64,000 nucleotides of DNA from Pseudodesulfovibrio sp. JC047 (GTDB lineage Bacteria; Desulfobacterota; Desulfovibrionia; Desulfovibrionales; Desulfovibrionaceae): NCBI RefSeq assembly GCF_010468615.1, contig NZ_WUEH01000011.1, forward strand, positions 83,863 through 147,862, given 5' to 3'. The notes under the pieces were generated by a model. The model was not told the origin of the DNA and ran no database searches. It worked only from the letters and a program-made list of their open reading frames with translations. Positions 6,669 through 14,453 of the stretch are shown piece by piece. Every line of letters starts with the position of its first letter. Within the stretch, counting starts at the first letter, position 1. The translations under genes were made by a program, and so were the position numbers.

Positions 6669-9527
6669 GTGAATTCGACTATCCTTGTCGTTGATGAAAA
6701 TGTTGCCATACGAACGGCGATTCAAGAGATCCTTGTCGCCGATGGATATCAGGTCTGGGCGGCGTCCAGCCTGACGTCGGCGTCGGCACTGATGGCGCGG
6801 CAGGAGCCGGATGTCTTGTTTGTGGCTTCTGAATTGTGTGGAAAGAAAGAATGTCCTTTGTTGGGCGAAGCCGAGCGGTTGGGGTTTCAGGTATCGCTCA
6901 TTGTGTTGATGGATGCGACATGCGCTGATCCCATGGCCTCGGTCGATGCGACACATGCCTTGGCATATTTGAAAAGACCTGTTGACAGATCGCAACTCAC
7001 AATGATTGCCCGACTGGGAGTTATCGCCAAGAGGGAGCGTGTGCAGGCTCGGCGACGTCATGCCGAAATGATGCGGATACAGCGTGTGACCCAAGCCCTG
7101 TTTGATTCGGATGATGGGGCTTTTATTGTCCTGGATGAAGCCGGTCTCATAGTGCAGTCCGGTGGCCTTGTGGACGCGTTTATCGATCCCGTTATCAAAC
7201 GTGCTGTTGGCAGGGAGTATCTGGGAGTTTTGCCCGAGCGATTTGCCAAGCGACAGGCCGGGGCATTGTCCGAGGCCCGAGGATTGATGCGGCCTGTTCG
7301 TTTTGAAGAAAAACGGGGCGATATTTTCGTGGAATCCTGCGTCACACCGCTTGTGGTCAGTGGGGAGGTGACCGGGTTCGTGCTTTCAGTTCGGGATGTT
7401 TCAGCCAAACGGCGGAATGCTCCGGGTGTTGCCGAGGCCGCGAAACAGTATCAGAGCGTGTTCGATGGGGCGGTTGATGCCATCCTGTTGATTGATCGGG
7501 AAAGTGGTATGGTTGTTGATTGCAACAGTGCCTCGGCTCGGATGTTGGGGGGGGATATCGAGTCCATCTGTGGTCGAGATATTCGAACCGTGATGGATCA
7601 CCCGGATCGGACCATGAATGCCATGAAAACCGGGGTCAAACGAATTTCTTATGAATCTTTCCGGCGGGGAAACGGGACCTTTTTCCCGGTCGAGTTGTCC
7701 TTAAGTTATTATGTCAACGATGGTCGGTCGATGTGTGTGTTGTCTGGGCAGGATATCTCCCGGCACAAGGTGGTCGAAGAGGCCCTCCGTGAAGGAGCCA
7801 GGCTGTATCGAGCGATTGTTGAGGATCAGACCGAATTGATTTGTCGTTTCAAGGTCGATGGGACATTGAGTTTTGTCAATGGAGCGTATGCCCGGTTCTT
7901 CGGTGAAGATGAGGACGATGCTATTGGCTCAAATGTTTTTGTTCGCCACAAGGATGCGGGCAGTTATGCCATCACCGATTGGTTGAGTACGGTTTCTCCG
8001 GACAATCCCGTCTTTGACATGGAGATAGCCTTAAAGCGACACGATGGTGAATCGCGATGGATTCACTGGACCAATCGGGCTGTGTTCAACGATCGGAAAA
8101 CCGCGATCAAGGTGCAGGCCGTTGGCCGTGATGTGACGGAGCGTAAACAGGCCTTGGACGCTTTGGAACAAGCTAATACGGAAAAGGAACAGTATCGTCT
8201 GAACCTTGTGGCCACGTTTAAATCCATCCCCGATGCCATACTGACCGTGGATAGTGATATGGTTATCATGGCGTCCAACAGGGCGGCGTCGTCGTTATTC
8301 AAATTTGATCGGGGGCGGATGCGCGGTCTGAACTTGGAAGATCTGGTCGAGGATTCCGGAAATCCTTGTGTCGGTGTTTTGAAACAGGTCTTGAAGACCG
8401 ACAAGCCCGTGCGAGGATATGAGATCGAGCTGGCCATCAGAGACCTTGGCGAGCGTATGGTGGAAATCAATTGTTCACCCCTGGTCGATCAGGGCAAACA
8501 ACACAAGGGCGCTGTCTTGGTGGTCCGGGACGTGTCACACGTCGCTGATCTGGAAAAACAGTTGCAACAGCGGCACGGGTTTCGAGGCATTGTCGGGCGA
8601 AGTTCCGCCATGCAGGATATGTATCAATTGCTGGAACAATTGTCCTCGCTGGAATCGAGCGTCCTTATTTTGGGAGAATCCGGTACCGGCAAAGAGCTTG
8701 TGGCCGAGGCCCTGCATTATGGCGGGACTCGGGCCGGGAAATCATTGGTCAAGGTGAACTGCTCGGCCCTGTCGGAAAGCCTGCTCGAAAGTGAATTGTT
8801 CGGCCATGTGCGCGGTGCTTTTACCGGGGCCGTCAAGGACAAGGTCGGGCGGATTCAGGCGGCTCAGGGCGGCACGCTTTTTCTGGATGAGATCGGTGAT
8901 ATTTCTCCATTGCTTCAACTCAAATTGCTCCGTTTTCTTGAGCAGAAGGAATATGAACGGGTCGGTGAGTCCAAAACCTATTCAGCGGATGTGCGCATCC
9001 TCGCGGCAACCAATGTCGATTTGCTGGAATCTGTTCGGCAGGGCACTTTTCGGGAAGATTTGTACTATCGGTTGAATGTCATGCCCATCACCCTCCCTCC
9101 ACTGAGGGAACGGCAGGCAGATATCCCCTTGTTGGTCGATCATTTCCTTCGGTTTTTTTCAGACCATTTTGGCAAATTTTTTGAAGGTGTTTCGCAGGAG
9201 GTCATGGATTTGTTCATGGGATACAGTTGGCCCGGCAATATCCGTGAATTGCGTCATGCTCTTGAACACGCCTGTATACTCGCTCCGGGAAAAATCGTGA
9301 CGTTGAAACATATCCGAAAGGATTTGATGGGCGATGTGGTCAGCCGTCCCGCTGTGGTATCGGAAGCTGTTCCCCCCTCTACCGGGACCTTCTTTTTGCG
9401 CAAGCCGGGCAAGGAAGACATCCTTGCCGCCCTTCAGCAGACTCATGGCAACAAGGCCCGGGCAGCACGGCAATTGGGGATTCATCGGGCGACCCTGTAT
9501 CGCAAGCTCAAGGCGTGGGGAATGTGA
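6669..9527 (+). CDS. Sigma-54 activator with degenerate receiver and four PAS domains
   Basis: Enhancer-binding regulator of 952 residues; GTG start with AGGAGA upstream. Residues 1-115 are a receiver fold, but the expected phosphoacceptor position holds serine (S54 in VLFVASE), although the acidic pair and K102 are kept. Four PAS domains follow at roughly 145-245, 255-375, 378-495 and 510-630. The AAA+ domain has GESGTGKE near 668, GAFTGA near 716 and LFLDEIGD, and a Fis-type helix-turn-helix (ARQLGIHRATLYRKL) ends the protein. It should activate sigma-54 promoters in response to signals sensed by the PAS domains rather than by phosphorylation. No cognate kinase or obvious target operon is adjacent. 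Confidence 0.92.
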   Translation: MNSTILVVDENVAIRTAIQEILVADGYQVWAASSLTSASALMARQEPDVLFVASELCGKKECPLLGEAERLGFQVSLIVLMDATCADPMASVDATHALAYLKRPVDRSQLTMIARLGVIAKRERVQARRRHAEMMRIQRVTQALFDSDDGAFIVLDEAGLIVQSGGLVDAFIDPVIKRAVGREYLGVLPERFAKRQAGALSEARGLMRPVRFEEKRGDIFVESCVTPLVVSGEVTGFVLSVRDVSAKRRNAPGVAEAAKQYQSVFDGAVDAILLIDRESGMVVDCNSASARMLGGDIESICGRDIRTVMDHPDRTMNAMKTGVKRISYESFRRGNGTFFPVELSLSYYVNDGRSMCVLSGQDISRHKVVEEALREGARLYRAIVEDQTELICRFKVDGTLSFVNGAYARFFGEDEDDAIGSNVFVRHKDAGSYAITDWLSTVSPDNPVFDMEIALKRHDGESRWIHWTNRAVFNDRKTAIKVQAVGRDVTERKQALDALEQANTEKEQYRLNLVATFKSIPDAILTVDSDMVIMASNRAASSLFKFDRGRMRGLNLEDLVEDSGNPCVGVLKQVLKTDKPVRGYEIELAIRDLGERMVEINCSPLVDQGKQHKGAVLVVRDVSHVADLEKQLQQRHGFRGIVGRSSAMQDMYQLLEQLSSLESSVLILGESGTGKELVAEALHYGGTRAGKSLVKVNCSALSESLLESELFGHVRGAFTGAVKDKVGRIQAAQGGTLFLDEIGDISPLLQLKLLRFLEQKEYERVGESKTYSADVRILAATNVDLLESVRQGTFREDLYYRLNVMPITLPPLRERQADIPLLVDHFLRFFSDHFGKFFEGVSQEVMDLFMGYSWPGNIRELRHALEHACILAPGKIVTLKHIRKDLMGDVVSRPAVVSEAVPPSTGTFFLRKPGKEDILAALQQTHGNKARAARQLGIHRATLYRKLKAWGM

Positions 9528-9615
9528 TCTGTCTCGGCGTCATTTGCTATTTATAACCATTATAACGGGATGATATGATGCGTTTTTCGGAGTTGCTTGC
9601 TAGAGTGTGTCCATT

Positions 9616-10002
9616 ATGGAAAAGAGACAAGTATACTCCAGTGAGACTCGACAGGGCGGGTATGAGAGGGGCTTTTTAACGGTCAGGGTCATGGAGCCTC
9701 AAACCGTTGATCGAACTTTGTCCCAGAGTAAAAAACCGGTGTTTGTCGCATTTCTTAAACGGAATGAGCGCTTCGCGAAACAGATTGGCATTGTGAGTGA
9801 GATGGCCATGATTCATAGAAATCGTGTGCAGTGTTTTTTATATGATTCGGATTATCTGGACACGGCGCAGGATCAATTTTCAGTTAAAGGCACGCCCACG
9901 TTTGTGCTTTTTGATAAAGGGCGGGAAGTTGATCGGTTGATCGGGGAATCTGATGGTGAAACGTTGGATGATTTTATTATGGCGGTTGCTTCTAACGCAT
10001 AA
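9616..10002 (+). CDS. Thioredoxin-fold protein without CxxC
   Basis: 128 residues from the ATG at 9616; a GTG nine bases earlier and an ATG at 9691 are alternative starts, and no ribosome site is convincing. The C-terminal 100 residues match a thioredoxin fold: KPVFVAFLKRNERFA replaces the usual active-site strand, and the cis-proline region GTPTFVLFDKGREVDRLIGE is intact. The usual WCGPC motif is replaced by LKRNERF, so disulfide chemistry at that site is impossible. A binding or chaperone-like role is possible. A terminator lies about 25 bases downstream. Confidence 0.75.
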   Translation: MEKRQVYSSETRQGGYERGFLTVRVMEPQTVDRTLSQSKKPVFVAFLKRNERFAKQIGIVSEMAMIHRNRVQCFLYDSDYLDTAQDQFSVKGTPTFVLFDKGREVDRLIGESDGETLDDFIMAVASNA

Positions 10003-10022
10003 CCGGCGAGAGAGTGGAATAA

Positions 10023-10057
10023 TGGGCGTACCTTTTGAGGGGGCGCCTTTTTTTTGT
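10023..10057 (+). terminator. Intrinsic terminator after thioredoxin-fold gene
   Basis: Stem with arms beginning GGCG (10025) and ending CGCC (10047), one internal mismatch, followed by nine T. Confidence 0.7.
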
Positions 10058-10263
10058 CTGGGTGTTGTGGCACAGCGGCGGTGCTTGACAGGAAAGAGAG
10101 GCTTGGGATGGATAGAGATGAAGACTTTTTATGTTGATATATGGTATGGGATAAATGGTGCGCTGTCTTTTGCATGATTCCCATTGAAATAACAGGGGAT
10201 CAACGATATCAAGCGGCAGGCCGGAGGGGATTTTTTCATAAAAACCGTGACTCGGGAGAAAGT

Positions 10264-11616
10264 ATGAAGCCGATCGCAAGGGAAATTTTCAGGACGTACG
10301 ATATCCGTGGTATCGTGGATCAGGATTTTGACGAAGAATGGGTGGAGCAGCTTGGAAAAGCGTGTGGCACCTACTTTTTGGATAACGGATCGAAAACAGC
10401 GGTTGTCGGATATGATTGTCGTCATTCATCCCCGGCATATGCCTCGGCCCTGACCGCTGGCCTGAACAGCGTGGGGGTGGATGTCATTTCCATCGGCCAG
10501 GTTTCGTCCCCGGCATTCTATTATGCGGTCACCACCCTTGGTGAAACTGCGGGTGTGATGATTACAGCCAGCCATAATCCATCGGAATACAATGGTTTCA
10601 AAGTCTGGCAGGGCAAGTCCACCATTCATTCGGAAGAGATTCAGGATGTGTATGAAGTCCTGAAAAAAGGGGATTTTCCGGCCGGTGCGGGCACTGTTTC
10701 TCACGTGGATATCCTTCCTGAATATATTAAGGAACTGGCCGCAGACGTGACTATTGAGCGGCCTTTGAAAATCGTTGTGGACGGTGGCAATGGAGCTGGT
10801 GGGACATTGACCGCAGACGCGCTTGAATTGGCGGGTGTGGAGGTTGTCCGGTTGTTTTGCGAGCCGGATGGAGATTTTCCGAATCATCACCCGGACCCGG
10901 TTGTCGAAAAGAATATGGTCCATTTGCAAAAGGCCGTGTTGGCTGAAAAAGCGGACATCGGTATCGGTCTGGACGGTGACGGTGACCGGATTGGCGTGGT
11001 CACGGAAAATGGCGATTTACTTTTCGGCGACCAACTTGTGGCCATTTATGCGCGTGATATTTTGCAGGATTTTCCTGGCGCATCCATTATCGGCGAGGTC
11101 AAATGCTCGCATCTCATGTACGACGATATCCGGGCTCACGGCGGGGATGCCGTCATGTGGAAGACCGGCCATTCACTTATCAAGGCGCAAATGCGTGAGA
11201 TCGACGCCAAGTTTGCCGGAGAGATGTCCGGACACATGTTTTTTGCCGATCGATATTACGGATTCGATGATGCGACCTATGCGTCCTTGCGCATCGCTGA
11301 AATCTTGTCCAAATCCGAAAAGACCATGAGCGACCATTTGGCGACGTGGCCCAAGACCTATTCCACGCCTGAAATTCGGGTCGATTGCCCGGAATCCATG
11401 AAAGCCGAGGTTGTGGGCAAGGCGGTTGAGTATTTCAGTGGCAAATTCGATGCCATCGATATTGATGGTGTCCGTGCGATTTTCCCAGATGGTTGGGGAT
11501 TGTTGCGGGCCTCCAATACCCAGCCCGTGCTCGTGCTTCGGTTTGAAGCCGAGACAGAAGCGCGGTTGGCAGAGATCAAGGGAATGTTTGAAGCAAAGCT
11601 CGCGGAATGGATATAA
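10264..11616 (+). CDS. Phosphomannomutase/phosphoglucomutase
   Basis: Alpha-D-phosphohexomutase, 450 residues from the ATG at 10264 (GGGAGAAAGT upstream). It interconverts hexose 1- and 6-phosphates for cell-surface polysaccharide synthesis. Motifs in order: RTYDIRG at the start, the phosphoserine loop TASHNPSEYNG (S103), the metal loop DGDGDRIG (D237, D239, D241), the sugar-specificity loop GEMSGH (319-324) and the phosphate-binding region near the C-terminus (RASNTQPVLVLRFEA). Length and motif order match the AlgC/ManB type, which use both glucose and mannose. It is monocistronic with a strong terminator. I do not assign algC or manB because sequence alone does not separate them. Confidence 0.93.
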   Translation: MKPIAREIFRTYDIRGIVDQDFDEEWVEQLGKACGTYFLDNGSKTAVVGYDCRHSSPAYASALTAGLNSVGVDVISIGQVSSPAFYYAVTTLGETAGVMITASHNPSEYNGFKVWQGKSTIHSEEIQDVYEVLKKGDFPAGAGTVSHVDILPEYIKELAADVTIERPLKIVVDGGNGAGGTLTADALELAGVEVVRLFCEPDGDFPNHHPDPVVEKNMVHLQKAVLAEKADIGIGLDGDGDRIGVVTENGDLLFGDQLVAIYARDILQDFPGASIIGEVKCSHLMYDDIRAHGGDAVMWKTGHSLIKAQMREIDAKFAGEMSGHMFFADRYYGFDDATYASLRIAEILSKSEKTMSDHLATWPKTYSTPEIRVDCPESMKAEVVGKAVEYFSGKFDAIDIDGVRAIFPDGWGLLRASNTQPVLVLRFEAETEARLAEIKGMFEAKLAEWI

Positions 11617-11644
11617 CCTAAAGCTGACACGAAAAGAAACCGAT

Positions 11645-11678
11645 AAAGGGTTTCGGCATGAGCCGAAACCCTTTTTTA
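11645..11678 (+). terminator. Intrinsic terminator after phosphohexomutase gene
   Basis: Perfect 12-base-pair stem (11646-11657 with 11662-11673), loop ATGA, then a run of T. Confidence 0.92.
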
Positions 11679-11800
11679 TGTCTGAGATATCTCGAACGGA
11701 CAGTGTGTGAAAATCTGCTCACATGTCGATACGTCTCGCAAAAAAATAACGAAAAAGTAGATTTATTCTGTCACAGGGCGTATCTAGGTTTGATACAGTC

Positions 11801-12544
11801 ATGGAGTTTTTTGTGTATAAAACGGGCCTATTCCTTTTTGTTTTTATGGTTGTTGCATGTCCTTCGAGTGCTGAAGAACTCAATATGCAAGTCATTATTT
11901 ATCCGCCGCTGGCATATGAAGTGGACGGTGCTTTACGTGGTGTTGCACCGGATGTTGTCCGGGCGATTCAAGGGCAGGTGGGTGATACCAATACGCTGAA
12001 AGCCGCCCCATGGCTTCGCGCATATACTCAGACACAGACTGCGAAACAACAGGCGTTGTTTGCCATTGTCCGTATTCCGGAACGGGAGAAACTCTTCAAA
12101 TGGGTCGGGCCGATTTTTGGCGAGGGTGACTATTTTTTCAAACGCGGAAAAAGCGCGGTGGCTGTTGAGAGTTTTGAAGACGCTCGTCGGGTTGAGCGAA
12201 TTGGCGTCCGAAAGGGTGGCTACACGCACCAGTTGTTGCAATCCCGACAGTTCCATAATTTGGATATGAGTCCCACCTACGATTCGAGTTACAAGAAGCT
12301 GTCTCAAGGTCGTGTCGATCTGGTGCTGATGGGCGAGCGAACTTATGTGTATATGGTAAAAAAGGCCGGATTGGACCCGTCCGTTTTTGAACGCGTGGGT
12401 CCCAAAGTCGCGGATTCCTCCGCCTGGCTCGCCTTTTCCCGCGATGTCCCGGACGAGACGATCAATCAATGGCAAAAAGCACTGAACACCCTCAAACGAA
12501 ATGGCACATACGATGCCATCATGGCGCGACACTTCACGTATTGA
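11801..12544 (+). CDS. Periplasmic solute-binding protein, amino-acid family 3 type
   Basis: 247 residues with an N-terminal signal peptide (hydrophobic to about residue 20, then PSSAEE). The mature part resembles family 3 extracellular solute-binding proteins: a first strand MQVIIYPPLAYEVDG, the PDVVRAI helix, VGVRKG-like and RVDLVLMG segments, and a C-terminal LNTLKRNGTYDAIMARHF helix typical of the family. No ABC permease or ATPase genes are nearby, so it is an orphan that may serve a transporter elsewhere or a sensor. A weak terminator follows at about 12568-12602. Confidence 0.8.
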   Translation: MEFFVYKTGLFLFVFMVVACPSSAEELNMQVIIYPPLAYEVDGALRGVAPDVVRAIQGQVGDTNTLKAAPWLRAYTQTQTAKQQALFAIVRIPEREKLFKWVGPIFGEGDYFFKRGKSAVAVESFEDARRVERIGVRKGGYTHQLLQSRQFHNLDMSPTYDSSYKKLSQGRVDLVLMGERTYVYMVKKAGLDPSVFERVGPKVADSSAWLAFSRDVPDETINQWQKALNTLKRNGTYDAIMARHFTY

Positions 12545-12566
12545 GTAAGAGTTGACTGAGAAAAGA

Positions 12567-12602
12567 AGAAGGACCGGATACGTTGGTGTTCGGTCTTTCT
12601 TT
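12567..12602 (+). terminator. Probable weak terminator after binding-protein gene
   Basis: Short stem AAGGACCG with CGGTCTTT, including one G-U pair, followed by TCTTTG. It marks the left boundary before the AT-rich retron islet. Confidence 0.45.
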
Positions 12603-12689
12603 GTGTGGGTAGTGAAGAGTGAATAATATTGTACAGAAAACGGAAACCGATCTGTCAGTAGAATCTACATTGGTGGTTGGAAAAAGTGA

Positions 12690-12717
12690 AAAGGCCAGAG
12701 AGGGGGCTTTGTTATAT
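12690..12717 (-). terminator. Possible terminator of the retron operon
   Basis: On the minus strand AAAGCCC pairs with GGCCTTT around a short loop with one mismatch, followed by a T-rich stretch. It starts right after the reverse transcriptase stop codon. Confidence 0.35.
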
Positions 12718-12719
12718 TG

Positions 12720-13672
12720 TTATATTGTTATACGCTGTCGTGCACATGGGCATTTTTTTCTTACTTTTTTTGCTATAATTTGAGCATATTTCAAGTTAAA
12801 TTGGGCGGCTTCGTATGTCATACCTACTAGCGAGTTGCATAGTTTTTCTTTTTTTTCCGTATTTTGTTCACGTACAATTTCTTTCAGCAAAATTCGTATT
12901 TTGCCGCGGCGTTTGTTGGGAATATCAAGCCTATCCTTGCATAGCGCAAGACCTGTTACTATTTTTGTTTTTTTTGTTGAATAAAGTTTTTGTTTGTGAG
13001 GTTTGTATCCATAATGTGCAATGATTTTATCAATTTCGAAGCAGTTTTTTTTGGGTATTTTATTCCCTGAAAAAGTGACGTCGTCCACGTATAAAGTCAT
13101 GGTGAGTCCGTGGCTTTTGCTAAAAAAAGAAAGCTCGTCAAACATGGTTACGTTTGTCCAGAATGACATTAAGGGGCTTATGCACGACCCTGTAGGGAGA
13201 GCCCTTTGGAAGGCGCATAATCTTGTTAAGAGGTGTGCCACGTCTCCACTACACTGCATGGTTTCATAAAAAAATGGTAAATACGTCCGAATGTGATAGA
13301 GTCATAAAAGCTTTTTATATCTACTTTGTAAACAGTGTCATTTGAAAGATGTGCTTCTGCGTTTGTTTTGTACGACTTCCCCTTCGTGGCAGAATGAAGG
13401 TAGGTGGGGGTATCAATTCGTTTTAACAAATTTAGGATGCGCTGATGGATGCTTTTAAGATGGGGTCGAACTTCTTGTACCAGACGTGCTTTCCGTTTGA
13501 AATATGGATGATCCAGTTTATTTTTCGAGGATAGGTTGTAAACTTTATAGTTATTATTGCTTTTTGTTAGCTCACGAAGTTCTGAAAGTGGCCGTCCTAT
13601 GAGGTCAGCAAGCTTTCGTTTATTTCTTAATTTGTAGAACGGTGATTGTGAAAGGGAATATTGTGATGTCAT
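12720..13672 (-). CDS. Retron reverse transcriptase, split between two frames by a -1 shift
   Basis: RNA-directed DNA polymerase of retron type. The first frame runs from the ATG at 13672 to a stop near 13226, and the second from about 13268 to 12720. Joined by a -1 shift they give a continuous 317-residue enzyme. The first part has the retron region-X motif NAxxH (NAEAH) and RT motif A (VYKVDIKSFYDS). The second has motif B (LPTGSCISPL), the catalytic YVDD (TLYVDDVTFSG) and the retron region-Y motif VTG (KIVTGLAL). The break falls at 13274-13268, where the minus strand reads CAT TTT TTT ATG, a perfect T TTTTTT slippery heptamer. After slipping, translation continues YETMQCSGDVA, matching the usual FFxxxxxCSxDVA of the family. 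It may be a programmed frameshift, a homopolymer mutation, or an assembly error. AT-rich compared with neighbours, suggesting transfer. Confidence 0.85.
13268..13274 (-). other. Slippery heptamer at the RT frame break
   Basis: Minus strand codons CAT TTT TTT ATG (13276-13265). T-TTT-TTT fits the X XXY YYZ rule for -1 ribosomal frameshifting. The -1 product restores the conserved RT sequence. A possible downstream helper stem pairs CCATG with CGTGG. Confidence 0.6.
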
Positions 13673-13674
13673 GG

Positions 13675-13686
13675 TTACCTAGGTAA
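13675..13686. promoter_or_regulatory. 12-base palindrome over the RT ribosome-binding site
   Basis: TTACCTAGGTAA is a perfect palindrome immediately upstream of the RT ATG at 13672 and contains its AGG ribosome-site element. It could be an operator or could fold to mask the start; function is inferred. Confidence 0.4.
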
Positions 13687-13708
13687 AAAACAAAAAAATC
13701 AGAAAGAG

Positions 13709-13888
13709 TTAGCTTCCAAAATAAGTGCTGATGAAGTCAATCACTTGCTGTATCATCATGAGTCCTTTCGCTAAAGCTATTAGGTTCCCAATCCTCAATG
13801 GATTGTTGTCATGACTTTGGCTCACTTTGTTCTTCTGCGCTCTTCCAGCGGATGAAATCTTACAATGAACATTTAGTTCAATATGCAT
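13709..13888 (-). CDS. 59-residue ORF between retron RNA and RT, candidate accessory or effector
   Basis: Starts at the ATG at 13888, chosen because AGGAG lies eight bases upstream; a longer frame begins at 13936. The N-terminal half is polar and basic (CKISSAGRAQKNKVSQ). The C-terminal half is hydrophobic and probably helical (IGNLIALAKGLMMIQQVIDF, then ISTYFG), like a single membrane or amphipathic helix. No known family is recognised. It ends 36 bases before the RT start and is in the same orientation, so it should be on the retron transcript. Retrons usually carry an effector; no other candidate is present, which makes this the best one by position. It could also be a non-coding stretch by chance. 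Confidence 0.5.
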   Translation of the reverse strand: MHIELNVHCKISSAGRAQKNKVSQSHDNNPLRIGNLIALAKGLMMIQQVIDFISTYFGS

Positions 13889-13956
13889 ATGGATAGCTCC
13901 TTGTGTTTCGGTCTCGGCAAGATTGCCTTTGACCATACTCTCGTCACAAGGTCCTT

Positions 13957-14166
13957 ATGCAGGGGGGAGCTGGAAGTTTTTCCTCTTTCTGGCTATCCGG
14001 TCGACTCTATGGCCGTCTAAGGTGCGTGTAACTATACTTTCGTATCGTCACGTTCTCCCGTCGGCATCCATTTTCACGGTCGGCTTCAAAGTGTCAAAGA
14101 TCATCATGATCTTCACGGGATTGTTGAATCCCAACTGATGAGAGATTCTGCCCCTGATTTGCATCT
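13957..14166 (-). ncRNA. Candidate retron msr-msd RNA
   Basis: Gene-free stretch upstream of the RT on the same strand, the place of msr-msd in known retrons. From the likely start near 14166, two small hairpins occur as in msr RNAs: GGGATTCAACAATCCC (14132-14117) and AAGATCA-TGA-TGATCTT (14113-14097). A longer imperfect hairpin follows (about 14067-14009): ATGCCG pairs with CGGC-C-AT, CGTGAC with GT-TA-CACG and ATAC with GTAT, closed by a GAAA loop. It could be the msd stem. A possible closing a1/a2 helix is CAGGGG (14156-14151) with CCCCTG (13965-13960), extended by ATG and CAT. Exact ends and the branching G are not resolved. Confidence 0.5.
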
Positions 14167-14172
14167 GTTTTT

Positions 14173-14201
14173 TGAATAATTCACAGATAGGATACTGTCA
14201 A
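14173..14201 (-). promoter_or_regulatory. Candidate promoter of the retron RNA
   Basis: Consensus -35 TTGACA (14201-14196), 17-base spacer and a weak -10 TATTCA (14178-14173). An inverted repeat ATCTGT...ACAGAT with inner GAAT/ATTC (about 14188-14163) overlaps the -10 and start region. Confidence 0.5.
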
Positions 14202-14273
14202 TAGAGTTGCCTGTATTAATTCAATATCGACTTTTTTTAATCTAAAACACGGGTGGAAATTTGGCCATGGGAA

Positions 14274-14310
14274 AGAAAAATCCTTCCAGCATTTAAACTG
14301 AAAGGATTTT
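14274..14310 (-). terminator. Terminator of the tRNA-Ala gene
   Basis: 12-base-pair stem (14298-14309 with 14278-14289, one G-U pair) starting nine bases after the CCA end, followed on the minus strand by TTTTTC. Confidence 0.8.
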
Positions 14311-14317
14311 ATATTTC

Positions 14318-14393
14318 TGGTGGAGACGAAGAGATTTGAACTCTCGACTTCTACCTTGCGAAGGTAGCACTCTCCCAACTGAGTTACGTCCCC
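14318..14393 (-). tRNA. tRNA-Ala, anticodon CGC
   Basis: 76-nucleotide cloverleaf. The acceptor stem GGGGACG pairs with CGTCTCC and carries the G3-U70 wobble that identifies alanine tRNA. D stem ACTC/GAGT, anticodon arm CTACC-TTCGCAA-GGTAG with anticodon CGC, T arm GAGAG-TTCAAAT-CTCTT, and an encoded CCA end. The retron islet begins right after its 3' end, a common insertion position for mobile DNA. Confidence 0.93.
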
Positions 14394-14453
14394 TTTGAGA
14401 AAAAAAGTGATACTCCTTTTCGATGTGGGAAACAACCCTTTTGTGTGGGGGAT

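Noticed and set aside
12660..12690. Possible att repeat matching the tRNA-Ala 3' end near the left side of the retron islet
   Set aside because: Only a six-base identity (TGGTGG) was found; this is too short to claim an attachment site, and no integrase gene is present.
12713..12737. Short tandem repeat TTGTTATA at the end of the RT gene
   Set aside because: Three copies of about eight bases at the stop codon; too short to be a CRISPR or other array.
13923..14138. Plus-strand 71-codon ORF over the retron RNA region
   Set aside because: No ribosome site, non-ATG start, and it is antisense to hairpins that better explain the sequence.
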